NCBI GenBank assembly: GCA_902362865.1
Contig: CABIYE010000002.1
Location: 318,556 to 382,555 of the forward strand
Origin: Clostridiaceae bacterium
Lineage (GTDB): Bacteria; Bacillota; Clostridia; Lachnospirales; Lachnospiraceae
Length of the DNA: 64,000 nt
Direction of reading: 5' to 3'
The stretch's first letter is position 1, and each line of letters starts with the position of its first letter. This document shows, piece by piece, positions 1-7,640 of this stretch. A program made the translations under genes and the position numbers. Under the pieces are notes generated by a model that saw nothing but the letters and a program-made list of their open reading frames with translations, was not told the DNA's origin and searched no databases.

Positions 1-1
1 T

Positions 2-538
2 CCGGTCACCCGAGGCCAGCTCCTGCTGTCCAAGACGATTGCCGGAAGCATCTGGAGTACAATTGACGCAATATTCATCTATTTGTGCACATTCCTCTTG
101 CTTGCTACTCCTTATGTAATAACAGCAGTGAAAGAAAACGGAGACGAACTTCTGCAGGTATTCGGAATCCCTAAATCCATCTCTCTGGCAGCAGTATTTT
201 TCTGGTTTCTTCTGCTTATTTTAATTGGCGGAATCGGCAACACCATTTTGTTATACGCATCCATTGTACTTGGACAGTTATTCGGCAGCCACCGGGTACT
301 CGGTTCCGTTGTTGCCTATTTTGTGCTGACTGCCTTAATCTCTGTTTTTACACTACTCTTTATGACAGTGACAGGAAGCTTTTCAGTTGCAATGACATCC
401 GCTGCCGAAAACACGATCCTGCCTTATGACTATTTTAAAAACACTCTTATGATAACAATCATTCTCGAAACAGTTACTTCTATCATACTATATGGAATCT
501 CCTACTGGATGATGGAAAAGAAAATGAATCTGAACTAA
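2..538 (+). CDS. ABC-2 type transporter permease, 3' part
   Basis: The 5' end lies outside the window. The open frame runs from base 2 to the TAA at 536-538, giving about 178 residues. The sequence has four or more hydrophobic stretches (for example around TFLLLATPYVI, FFWFLLLILIGGIGN and VVAYFVLTALISVF) separated by short loops. It begins with a cytoplasmic segment (VTRGQLLLSKTIAGSIW) typical of the coupling region of ABC-2 permeases, which follows the pattern 'R.qLllsK'. The likely role is the membrane part of an ABC exporter for lipid, peptide or drug. The ATPase partner would lie upstream, outside the window, so the substrate cannot be told. The internal ATG at 83 is not the true start because coding continues upstream of it. 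Confidence 0.7.
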   Translation, partial: PVTRGQLLLSKTIAGSIWSTIDAIFIYLCTFLLLATPYVITAVKENGDELLQVFGIPKSISLAAVFFWFLLLILIGGIGNTILLYASIVLGQLFGSHRVLGSVVAYFVLTALISVFTLLFMTVTGSFSVAMTSAAENTILPYDYFKNTLMITIILETVTSIILYGISYWMMEKKMNLN

Positions 539-541
539 ACC

Positions 542-736
542 GTTACCATTCACAGCCGATTTGAGATCCAATATGGATTCGTCGTGCTTGCACGTAAGAA
601 GATATATTGGATTTCAAATCCGGTCTGTGGAGCAGTCACCCCACCCGCATAAGCAGTCTTAGCTCCGACAGGAGCGGGACTGGAGCATCGAAGATGCGAC
701 GAGTGCGCGTGCTGGTGGGGTGCTGTGAATGGTAAC
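542..736. repeat. 195-bp palindromic MITE-like element, copy 1
   Basis: Non-coding element with perfect 15-bp terminal inverted repeats, GTTACCATTCACAGC at 542-556 and its complement at 722-736. Inside are nested hairpins: 558-574 with 603-619, GCTCC/GGAGC, GCATC/GATGC, and an outer CCCCACC/GGTGGGG pairing. A copy of identical length and about 90% identity lies at 8709-8903 in the same orientation. No clear target-site duplication flanks this copy. A 67-residue open frame inside it on the minus strand is judged a chance product of the palindromes. Confidence 0.85.
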
Positions 737-760
737 AATTGAGAAATATGCAATTTTTAA

Positions 761-800
761 CACCGGGAATTGTTGACTGTATAAGCCACAATTCCCGGTG
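761..800. terminator. Intergenic hairpin between ABC permease and SLH gene
   Basis: Perfect 13-bp inverted repeat CACCGGGAATTGT (761-773) and ACAATTCCCGGTG (788-800) with a 14-base loop. It lies between the convergent ends of the ABC permease and the SLH protein gene, so it probably works in both directions. The T-tracts on either side are weak. Confidence 0.6.
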
Positions 801-832
801 AAATTCTAATCTTCAAACTCTGCCTATCAAAA

Positions 833-3800
833 TTACTTTTCAAATTTCTCAGTAAACCGCATAATTATTGTTGCACATTCTGCTCTCGTCGCATTTCCTT
901 GTGGGTCGAGAAGTGTTCCATTATTTTTACCGCTAATAATTTTATTTCCTACCGCCCACCGCATTGCTTCTTCTGCATACGCACTCACTCTGTCTGCATC
1001 TGAGAAATTATTAAAATCCGCCTTGTTTCCTGTATCATAACCCTTGTAATTGGCATATCGGTACATCATAACTGCCATTTGTTCACGATTAATATTATCT
1101 GCCGGACCAAAACATCCCGTATTGCTATACCCAGTTACCACTCCGATATTATTTGCCCAAAGGATAGCATTGGTATACCATACATCATCAGAGACATCTG
1201 GAAACACTTCTGTATATGTCACAGCGGGTTCATCATTCATCCGATGTAGAATCACGGCGAATTGTGCTCTGGCTAGATTTTCATCAGGTGCAAAATGTGC
1301 ATCGTCTTTACCCGTCATTATCCCAGCCATATAATTATAACGCACATACTCGTAATACCAGGCGCCTTCTTGAACATCGACAAAAGAACGCTCTTCTGGC
1401 GGATTAACCGGCTCATTTTCTTTAACCGTAATAGAAACATGCTTTACCGCCTCCTGATAATTGTTGTTTCCAGCAGATTTCACCGCAATTTGTACAACAC
1501 CCTTTGCTTTCGCAGTAATTACACCCTGATTATCAACATTTGCAATCCTCACGTCTGCGGACTCATAAGTAATCAACCCTGTCGATGATTCTGCTTTAAT
1601 AGAGAGCGTCTGTCCCACAGAAAGAATATCCGTATTATATGTAATATTAAACTTTTGCTCTGCTTTATTCACTGTAACAGCAATTACTTTCTCTGTTTTT
1701 ACATACTCATCAGTCCCTGCGGCAGTCACTGTAATGCTGGCAGTTCCTGCTCCAATGACAGAAGCCGTCCCTTTAGCGTCTACTGATACCACCTTCTCAT
1801 TATCCGATGTATATGACAGAACACCATTTCCTTTTGTAAGAATACAATCTAAGTTAAAATTGCTATCTCCGTATGTTTTTATATAATGATCCGTCCCTTC
1901 GATAACCTGTGCCTGCTTTCCTAATATCGGAATCACTTCTTCCTCAATTTCTCCACACGTCTGACAGATATGCTCTTTTTGGCCTTCTTCTGTATTTGTA
2001 GCTTCCTTAGTAACTATCCATTCGCCCCATTTGTGTTCACAAATAATAGTAAATTCCTTTTCTGTTACTCCTTCATAGCAATTAATTCCTTCAATTTTAA
2101 TCTTTGCTGTGCCGGGCTTATCGTTTCCCTCATAAGAAACTACAAAATCAATATCCTCCTTAAGCTGTTCACCACCTAAGGTAACTATTACTTTTGGACA
2201 AACCTCTTTCCCTTCGTACAAACAAGACTCTTCTTCCAGTTCTACTTTTGCATCCACAATAGATTTACCGGAAATTTCATTCAATTCATCCCAACATACT
2301 TCCGGATGAAATTCATAGCAGTCTTTCGGCTTACTCAACTGTAAAATATGAAATTTACAATTGGAATGATTAAATGTAATTTTTTGCTTGTTTTCCGGTG
2401 TAGCATCACCAGTCAAAACCGTTTTGTGATACTGTGATGCTCTAAAACTATATGAATCACCATATTGCGTAAAGTTACCTTTTAAGTACAAGGTTCCTCC
2501 AACCAAGGAATCAGAACCATTAGAAGAATATACAATCATATCGCCTGTAACATTCACAATTTCTTTTACATTCTGCATTAACAGAGAGCCGCCCCGCACA
2601 ATCTCTGTCTCATCTGTAACTGAATTTATCTTCCTCCCACATAGATTATAATTTCCATTGACCTTTAAAGTTCCTTTATTTAACTTCATTGTTCCAGATG
2701 GCTGATTCAAATCCCCATTAATATTCAGCGTATGTCCATCCAAATCAAACGTACCTGCGAACGCTGGCATCTCTCCTTCTACCGTAAGGTTATCCGTCAG
2801 TTTCCAGCCGGTTATCTTCCCTGACAGCTCTACCTTTTTGCTGGAAAAATGTGTATTGTTATTCAGATAACTCTTTGTGCTTACAAAACTAACTTTAGTA
2901 GTTCCTTCTTTCAGGAAATTAATACAAAGTTCTTCTCCCGGTTCAAAACTTCCACTACTTGAAAAATACCCATAATCCCCTATCTGCTCAAAATTTCCAT
3001 ATAGATTTAATGTACCTGCCGTTAATGGTGAAGATCCATTATATCCATACGTCACAAAATCCCCTTTTACATTTACCACATCTGTAGTATTGTTCATCTG
3101 CAATGTCCCGCCACCGATTTTCTTGGGCTGGCCGGTTGCACTGTCCACCGTTTCCTCGTATAGGTTATAGGCACCATCTATATTCAGCGTTCCTCCATTT
3201 ACATTGACATATCCATCTGGCTGATTTAAATCCCCATTAATATTCATTGTATGTCCATCCAAATCAAACGTACCTGCGAACGCTGGCATCTCTCCTTCTA
3301 CCGTAAGGTTATCCGTCAGTTTCCAGCCGGTTATCTTCCCTGACAGCTCTACCTTTTTGCTGGCAAAATATGTATTGTTATTCAGATGGCTCTTTGTGCT
3401 TACAAAACTAATTTTAGGAGTTCCTTCTTTCAGGAAATTAATACAAAGTTCTTCTCCCGGTTCAAAACTTCCACTACTTGAAAAATACCCATAATCCCCT
3501 ATCTGCTCAAAATTTCCATATAGATTTAATGTACCTGCCGTTAATGGTGAAGATCCATTATATCCATACGTCACAAAATCCCCTTTTACATTTACCACAT
3601 CTGTAGTATTGTTCATCTGCAATGTCCCGCCACCGATTTTCTTGGACTGGCCGGTTGCACTGTCCACTATTTCCTCATATAGGTTATAGGCGCCGTCTAT
3701 GTTCAGCGTCCCTCCATTTACATTGACATATCCACCTGGCTGATTTGCATTTCCTCCTACATTCAACGTAAATCCATTTAAATCTAATGTTCCATCATGA

Positions 3801-5200
3801 ACTTCCAAATCACCATAAGTTTCCCAATCGCCTGTTAATATAGTATTTTTCGTAATGACAAGATTAGATGTCTTAATCATATCCCCACTCAATTGCTGGA
3901 CAATCGTCTCCCGCTCTTCTTGTGTTATTTCCTGCTTTTCTTGTGAAACATCTGTATTTGCCGATACTGAAGAGCCATATTCATCCAAATACAAATTCAT
4001 CATATAATTGCTAACGAAAAGCATTTCTGAATTCATATTCTCTTGAATATTTCCCAGTGTTTTCTCTAATTCATCATACTTTGTCTGATTAAAAAAACTG
4101 TATAACCAGTTGACTACGCCGCCGCTGCGTACTGCTTTCACAAAATCTTTCGCATAATCCATTCCCATATCCATTGTTTTATATAACATACGAACAGACT
4201 CATTAAAAAGCACAGCATTCTCATCAGTACTGTTAGATTTGTATCTGGATTGGTATCCTTTCACCGTTTTTTTCAGTGCATCTTCAAAATCACAAATCAT
4301 TTTCATTGAATACCATTCTTCCGCAATCTTATCTGTGCCAACTAAAATATTACTGCCCAGTTTTCCTACAGATTGTCCGACTTTAATAGATAATCCTGCC
4401 GCACCACAACTAGCCAGCAATCCGTCCCATATCCCTTTAAAGCATTCTTCTGCGGCAATACTTATCACTGTATCAGCTGTAAACCATGCGGCAATCTGTT
4501 CTTCCGTAAACATACCACCGCATGCTTCAATCATTTCATTTATTGCATAACCCAAAGCCAAATTATCGGTATTTCCCATAATAGATGTCAGCACTTCTCC
4601 ACATTCATCTGGGAGATTCATAAGCGCTTCAATTTTACATATCCTATTGATTAAATCACCAGCATCATTTACATATCCCAATCCTTTCGTAAAGGTGCTG
4701 ACATACTTCATAGATTTTGTAAACACTTTTAAATTATTCAGTTTATTGAGAAGTTCTTCATCCACTTTCGCACTTTTTGATATTGTAGAATCCAACTCTG
4801 CCAAGCTTTTCCAACAAGAAACATTCAAAGCTTTTATATTTTTTTCATAATCCTTTAAAAATGTTGAATTAGACACATCCTGATATAAAATATCAAACAA
4901 TATCAACTTATAAAATTCAACTTGTTTTGTTGTGTATGTAGTTGCTGCACCTGCCCCCAGCGTTCCCACTTCCCACGCTGCAAGAGTTGATTCAAAATTA
5001 GTTCCACCTGTTTCTACATAAGTGCGGTATGGAGTATTACACTCTTCTAAATAAAAATTTAAAGTAGAATCTTCGGAATAATAATTTGAAAGATATTGAT
5101 TATAAGTCAAACCTGACGCATGGGAAATATTATAAATTCCTGCCACACCTATGATAACAACCACCATGCAAATTAATAACGCTAATGCCTTTTTCTTCAT
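833..5200 (-). CDS. Large secreted S-layer homology (SLH) domain protein with internal repeats
   Basis: Predicted 1455-residue surface protein. The start at 5200 is chosen because the Shine-Dalgarno AAGGAGA lies 7 bases before it; an ATG at 5206 is too close. Layout: Lys-rich signal peptide (about 1-29); alpha-helical N-terminal region (about 30-430); beta-rich repeats of about 173 residues, two nearly identical (about 480-653, 654-826) and one diverged (about 827-960), rich in GTL.L.G and N.NGG motifs suggesting a beta-solenoid; a CxxHxW...CxxC zinc-ribbon-like segment (about 1055-1092); two Ig-like/Big_2 modules (about 1095-1265); three C-terminal SLH motifs (about 1271-1455) that should bind cell-wall polymers. 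No enzyme motif is seen. The gene looks more AT-rich than its neighbours and stands alone with the XRE gene, suggesting an acquired surface module. Adhesion or cell-envelope function is inference. Confidence 0.85.
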   Translation of the reverse strand: MKKKALALLICMVVVIIGVAGIYNISHASGLTYNQYLSNYYSEDSTLNFYLEECNTPYRTYVETGGTNFESTLAAWEVGTLGAGAATTYTTKQVEFYKLILFDILYQDVSNSTFLKDYEKNIKALNVSCWKSLAELDSTISKSAKVDEELLNKLNNLKVFTKSMKYVSTFTKGLGYVNDAGDLINRICKIEALMNLPDECGEVLTSIMGNTDNLALGYAINEMIEACGGMFTEEQIAAWFTADTVISIAAEECFKGIWDGLLASCGAAGLSIKVGQSVGKLGSNILVGTDKIAEEWYSMKMICDFEDALKKTVKGYQSRYKSNSTDENAVLFNESVRMLYKTMDMGMDYAKDFVKAVRSGGVVNWLYSFFNQTKYDELEKTLGNIQENMNSEMLFVSNYMMNLYLDEYGSSVSANTDVSQEKQEITQEERETIVQQLSGDMIKTSNLVITKNTILTGDWETYGDLEVHDGTLDLNGFTLNVGGNANQPGGYVNVNGGTLNIDGAYNLYEEIVDSATGQSKKIGGGTLQMNNTTDVVNVKGDFVTYGYNGSSPLTAGTLNLYGNFEQIGDYGYFSSSGSFEPGEELCINFLKEGTPKISFVSTKSHLNNNTYFASKKVELSGKITGWKLTDNLTVEGEMPAFAGTFDLDGHTMNINGDLNQPDGYVNVNGGTLNIDGAYNLYEETVDSATGQPKKIGGGTLQMNNTTDVVNVKGDFVTYGYNGSSPLTAGTLNLYGNFEQIGDYGYFSSSGSFEPGEELCINFLKEGTTKVSFVSTKSYLNNNTHFSSKKVELSGKITGWKLTDNLTVEGEMPAFAGTFDLDGHTLNINGDLNQPSGTMKLNKGTLKVNGNYNLCGRKINSVTDETEIVRGGSLLMQNVKEIVNVTGDMIVYSSNGSDSLVGGTLYLKGNFTQYGDSYSFRASQYHKTVLTGDATPENKQKITFNHSNCKFHILQLSKPKDCYEFHPEVCWDELNEISGKSIVDAKVELEEESCLYEGKEVCPKVIVTLGGEQLKEDIDFVVSYEGNDKPGTAKIKIEGINCYEGVTEKEFTIICEHKWGEWIVTKEATNTEEGQKEHICQTCGEIEEEVIPILGKQAQVIEGTDHYIKTYGDSNFNLDCILTKGNGVLSYTSDNEKVVSVDAKGTASVIGAGTASITVTAAGTDEYVKTEKVIAVTVNKAEQKFNITYNTDILSVGQTLSIKAESSTGLITYESADVRIANVDNQGVITAKAKGVVQIAVKSAGNNNYQEAVKHVSITVKENEPVNPPEERSFVDVQEGAWYYEYVRYNYMAGIMTGKDDAHFAPDENLARAQFAVILHRMNDEPAVTYTEVFPDVSDDVWYTNAILWANNIGVVTGYSNTGCFGPADNINREQMAVMMYRYANYKGYDTGNKADFNNFSDADRVSAYAEEAMRWAVGNKIISGKNNGTLLDPQGNATRAECATIIMRFTEKFEK
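2702..3739. repeat. Tandem 519-bp in-frame duplication within the SLH gene
   Basis: Two nearly identical 519-bp units (2702-3220 and 3221-3739), 173 codons each. For example CCGTAAGGTTATCCGTCAG recurs at 2782 and 3301. A third, strongly diverged unit precedes them at lower coordinates. The near identity at DNA level implies a recent duplication or gene conversion. Confidence 0.9.
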
Positions 5201-5244
5201 TTTCATTCTCCTTCATTCCCTCCCATTTCCTAATACTTAACTTA

Positions 5245-5289
5245 TAATTCTATTAGAATTAGTTTAATTCTTTTTGAACTATATTTCAA
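5245..5289 (-). promoter_or_regulatory. SLH gene promoter with overlapping XRE operator
   Basis: On the minus strand, TTGAAA (5284-5289), 17 bases, then TAAACT (5261-5266). The -10 box lies inside three alternating half-sites: TAATTC (5245-5250), GAATTA (5256-5261) and TAATTC (5265-5270). GAATTA-N3-TAATTC is a perfect palindrome. The same palindrome occurs before the XRE gene, so this is a likely repressor operator. Confidence 0.7.
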
Positions 5290-5293
5290 GCAT

Positions 5294-5323
5294 AAAAAAA
5301 CTCTTAGATTATCAATCTAAAAG
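5294..5323 (-). terminator. Rho-independent terminator of the XRE gene
   Basis: Read on the minus strand: CTTTTAGATT, loop GAT, AATCTAAGAG, then seven T. It lies just after the XRE stop codon and just before the SLH promoter, so the two genes are separate transcription units. Confidence 0.8.
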
Positions 5324-5326
5324 TCT

Positions 5327-5653
5327 TTATTTATCTGCCATCTCAATCAAAACTTTGACTACTTCCAATATTCTCCTTTTTTCTTTTTTAGATACTTCCG
5401 CCATCATATCATACAACTCATTTGATGTCAGCTGTTCTGAAACATTTAATAAATCTGCTAACAAATAATCTGCATCAACATCCAATTCATTCGCAATATT
5501 CAGAAATGTCTCAAGCCTCGGTGCTTTTATTCCACGCTCTATTACACTAATATGCTGAACACTGAGATTAACTCTTTCTGCTAACTCTTCCTGTGTATAT
5601 CCTTTTCTTTCTCTAGCTCTTTTAATTTTTTGTCCCATAGATTTGAAATTCAT
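5327..5653 (-). CDS. XRE-family helix-turn-helix transcriptional regulator
   Basis: Small DNA-binding protein of 108 residues. The start at 5653 is chosen because GGAG stands 6 bases before it; the ATG at 5665 itself overlaps that Shine-Dalgarno. The N-terminal two thirds form a classic HTH_3 fold (ARERKGYTQEELAERVNLS, then VIERGIKAPRLETFLNIA). The C-terminal 45 residues are helical and probably dimerise. It lies directly upstream of the SLH gene on the same strand but is separated from it by a terminator. Palindromes GAATTA-N3-TAATTC or TAATTC-N5-GAATTA occur in front of both genes, so it most likely represses itself and the SLH gene. The regulatory role is inferred from the shared sites. 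Confidence 0.85.
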   Translation of the reverse strand: MNFKSMGQKIKRARERKGYTQEELAERVNLSVQHISVIERGIKAPRLETFLNIANELDVDADYLLADLLNVSEQLTSNELYDMMAEVSKKEKRRILEVVKVLIEMADK

Positions 5654-5683
5654 AGCTAACTCCATTTACAATTCATTCTTTAA

Positions 5684-5698
5684 GAATTAGTATAATTC
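5684..5698. promoter_or_regulatory. XRE operator palindrome over its own -10 box
   Basis: Perfect palindrome GAATTA-GTA-TAATTC, 31 bases upstream of the XRE start. Read on the minus strand it contains TATACT, a good -10 box. The same layout (palindrome over the -10) is seen at the SLH promoter, which points to autorepression. Confidence 0.65.
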
Positions 5699-5736
5699 CT
5701 TATCGTTTTTCAATACACAATCTATAAGACTCTTTG

Positions 5737-5753
5737 TAATTCTTTGAGAATTA
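5737..5753. promoter_or_regulatory. Second upstream XRE operator
   Basis: TAATTC-N5-GAATTA palindrome between the azlD stop codon and the XRE promoter. The half-sites and 5-base spacing match the pair at 5245-5261 before the SLH gene. Confidence 0.55.
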
Positions 5754-5755
5754 TA

Positions 5756-6088
5756 TCAAAACACCGCCTGTATCAACACCATATACAGCACAGTACCCGT
5801 CCCGATACTAAGTAGATTATTCCGCTTCCACACGTGAAGTCCCGCCGTCACAGCCACGGCAATCAGCTCCGGTATCCCATGGGGAGCTTCCATAACAGGC
5901 GTCGCCTTCAGGCAGTACACCACCAGCATCCCAATAACAGCGGGCGTCAGCACCTTCCCCAGGTATTGAATGACCGGAGGAATCTCCTTTCCTTTCGGAA
6001 ATAAAAGAAACGGAACCACGCGCGTCGCAAACGTAGTAATTGCCACCAGTAAAATAATAAGAAGTGAAGTCCCGACTCCTACCGGCAT
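5756..6088 (-). CDS. azlD: AzlD family branched-chain amino acid transport subunit
   Basis: 110 residues. The start ATG at 6088 overlaps the azlC end by 10 bases (translational coupling); a longer frame to 6364 only reads through azlC in another frame. Three or four membrane segments are visible (LLIILLVAITTFATRVVPFLLF, VLTPAVIGMLVVYCL, LIAVAVTAGLHVW, IGTGTVLYMVLIQ), and the TRVVPF motif is typical of AzlD. It is the small partner of AzlC, together forming an exporter of branched-chain amino acids or their analogues. Confidence 0.85.
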   Translation of the reverse strand: MPVGVGTSLLIILLVAITTFATRVVPFLLFPKGKEIPPVIQYLGKVLTPAVIGMLVVYCLKATPVMEAPHGIPELIAVAVTAGLHVWKRNNLLSIGTGTVLYMVLIQAVF

Positions 6089-6786
6089 GATTCTTCCACC
6101 TGCCCTTCCAGCCTTGTCCTTCCCACAAACAGAACAAGGATAATTAAAATCATGGAAGGCAGCACGAAGCTGTCCTTTCCAAATATCTGAAGGCAGATAA
6201 ATGCCGCCACAATGCCAATAATCTCTGGAATCCGGTTCTCTGCCTCCATCCACTGTTCTACAAATATCACCACAAACAAAGCGGTCATCGCAAAATCTAT
6301 TCCTTCTGAATTGAAGGGAAGCAACGCTCCCGCCAGTCCCCCGATTGCAGAGCCAATCACCCAATAGGATTGATTCATAAGTGAAATCGCAAATAAAAAC
6401 TTATCTTCTTCCACGTCATCCGGGACTTTCGTTGTACAAAGAAGGGAATAGGTCTCATCGGTAAGCCCGAATATCATATACCATCTCTTCTTTCCCATTT
6501 TATTAAATTTCTCAAGTAGTGATATTCCATAAAAGACATGTCTGATATTCACCATCAAGGTCATAAATACCACTTGAATAAAAGAAATACCCGGCACGAA
6601 AAAATTCACTGCCAAGTATTGTCCTGAGCCTGCATAAACCAGCAGGCTCATAAGTATTGCCCATAAAAAGGAATATCCTTTCTCTGCAAACATAACACCA
6701 AACGCAATCCCTATAAACAAATAACCAGTAAGAACCGGTATAGTATAGGGAAATGCCCGGCGAAATGCCTTTTTGTATCCGGACAT
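6079..6786 (-). CDS. azlC: AzlC family branched-chain amino acid exporter, large subunit
   Basis: 235-residue inner-membrane protein with about seven hydrophobic segments. It carries the AzlC hallmarks IGIAFGVMFAEKGYSFLWA near the N-terminus and NIRHVFYGISL in the middle. It is the LIV-E type permease that works with AzlD to expel valine, leucine, isoleucine and analogues. The Shine-Dalgarno AAGGAAGG precedes the ATG. It lies 15 bases downstream of the unknown secreted protein gene and overlaps azlD, forming a three-gene operon behind the promoter at 7420-7448. Confidence 0.88.
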   Translation of the reverse strand: MSGYKKAFRRAFPYTIPVLTGYLFIGIAFGVMFAEKGYSFLWAILMSLLVYAGSGQYLAVNFFVPGISFIQVVFMTLMVNIRHVFYGISLLEKFNKMGKKRWYMIFGLTDETYSLLCTTKVPDDVEEDKFLFAISLMNQSYWVIGSAIGGLAGALLPFNSEGIDFAMTALFVVIFVEQWMEAENRIPEIIGIVAAFICLQIFGKDSFVLPSMILIILVLFVGRTRLEGQVEESCR

Positions 6787-6801
6787 GATTTCTTCCTTCC
6801 T

Positions 6802-7377
6802 TTATCTGTTCTCGTAAGCGTTCTTTAAATCCTGCAATGCTTCCGCAAGCAGCGCATCCGACGCAACTGCATTCTCATAATCTGTCTGTATCTGTGCCAT
6901 CAAAGACTGTACATCTCCATGGGATGCCAGTGTATTCACCAGTTCCTGGATTCCCTCCTGTTCAGGAGCCGAATCTATCTGATATTCTCCACTGTCTGCA
7001 TTTTTCTCCACATAGAGCGTCCCCAGTCCCGGTACTTCCGTATAAATATCCTTGATCTTCATATCGTAGCGCACAAATACTACATAAGAATCTTTATACC
7101 TTCCCTTTTTCGTATAAATCTGTACATTATGATAGTCCTCTACAAATCCTGTATCTTCCTTCCGTTCAGAATAGTACTTTCTCACAGCATCTTCCAGCTC
7201 CGGGTATGTATCAGATAAGAGTGGATTCGATTCCATATCCAGGTATCCCTCGTTTTCCTCCAATACAACTACTTCACCGGACGCTGCCATCTGTGCGTTA
7301 TCTTCGGTAAGAATGAATCCCACTGCTGCAGCTGCACAAAGCAATACCACACAGGTCATAATCCATCTTGCCTTCAT
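6802..7377 (-). CDS. Secreted or membrane-anchored protein of unknown function
   Basis: 191 residues. An N-terminal hydrophobic segment (IMTCVVLLCAAAAVGFILT, residues about 6-24) works as a signal anchor or signal peptide, so the rest is probably outside the membrane. The soluble part is acidic and resembles the NTF2-like or DUF type found in Lachnospiraceae lipoproteins (YYSERKEDTGFVEDYHNVQIYTKKG pattern followed by beta-rich segments). No catalytic motif is seen. GGAGG precedes the ATG. It is the first gene of the operon with azlCD; whether it helps that exporter is unknown. Confidence 0.6.
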   Translation of the reverse strand: MKARWIMTCVVLLCAAAAVGFILTEDNAQMAASGEVVVLEENEGYLDMESNPLLSDTYPELEDAVRKYYSERKEDTGFVEDYHNVQIYTKKGRYKDSYVVFVRYDMKIKDIYTEVPGLGTLYVEKNADSGEYQIDSAPEQEGIQELVNTLASHGDVQSLMAQIQTDYENAVASDALLAEALQDLKNAYENR

Positions 7378-7419
7378 AGACTACCTCCACTATGCATTGA
7401 TATACGGTTATGCATTAAA

Positions 7420-7448
7420 ATAATACTCGCTTCATTTTTAATTGTCAA
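7420..7448 (-). promoter_or_regulatory. Promoter of the azlCD operon
   Basis: On the minus strand, TTGACA (7443-7448), 17-base spacer, TATTAT (7420-7425), about 45 bases upstream of the first start codon. Near-consensus vegetative promoter. Confidence 0.65.
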
Positions 7449-7496
7449 TCATTTTGGGTATTGTTTTTTAAGAACAAATATGTTAATATAATTATT

Positions 7497-7568
7497 GTCT
7501 CTATAGCTCAGTGGATAGAGCACTGCCCTCCGGAGGCAGGTGCGCCAGTTCGACTCTGGTTAGAGACG
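7497..7568 (+). tRNA. tRNA-Arg (anticodon CCG)
   Basis: Cloverleaf folds cleanly: acceptor GTCTCTA (7497-7503) with TAGAGAC (7561-7567), D-arm GCTC/GAGC, anticodon stem CTGCC/GGCAG with loop CTCCGGA (anticodon CCG), and T-arm GCCAG-TTCGACT-CTGGT. The discriminator base is G and CCA is not encoded. It stands alone and is followed by a terminator hairpin. Confidence 0.93.
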
Positions 7569-7572
7569 CTTT

Positions 7573-7606
7573 AAAAAAAGATTGCGCTTATGCGCAATCT
7601 TTTTTT
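7573..7606 (+). terminator. Terminator after tRNA-Arg
   Basis: Hairpin AAAGATTGCGC-TTAT-GCGCAATCTTT followed by T residues, starting 5 bases after the tRNA. It is symmetrical, so it may also stop transcripts from the DUF5688 gene on the other strand. Confidence 0.8.
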
Positions 7607-7640
7607 ATAACATAGGAAAGTTCTCACTTTCCTATGTTAT
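7607..7640. repeat. 15-bp perfect inverted repeat overlapping a stop codon
   Basis: ATAACATAGGAAAGT (7607-7621), loop TCTC, then ACTTTCCTATGTTAT (7626-7640). It covers the stop codon of the DUF5688 gene and directly follows the tRNA terminator. It is probably a 3' hairpin of the minus-strand mRNA. Confidence 0.6.

Noticed and set aside
550..753. 67-residue reading frame in MITE-like copy 1
   Set aside because: It lies within the palindromic non-coding element, has no ribosome site, and copy 2 does not keep the frame.
2702..3739. CRISPR-like array in the SLH gene
   Set aside because: The repeats are 519-bp coding units in frame, without short spacers.
5756..6364. 202-residue version of AzlD
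   Set aside because: Its first part only reads azlC in another frame; the 110-residue start overlaps azlC by 10 bases as usual.
7443..7496. Promoter of tRNA-Arg
   Set aside because: TATAAT at 7487-7492 lies only 4 bases before the mature tRNA and has no -35 at a fitting distance.
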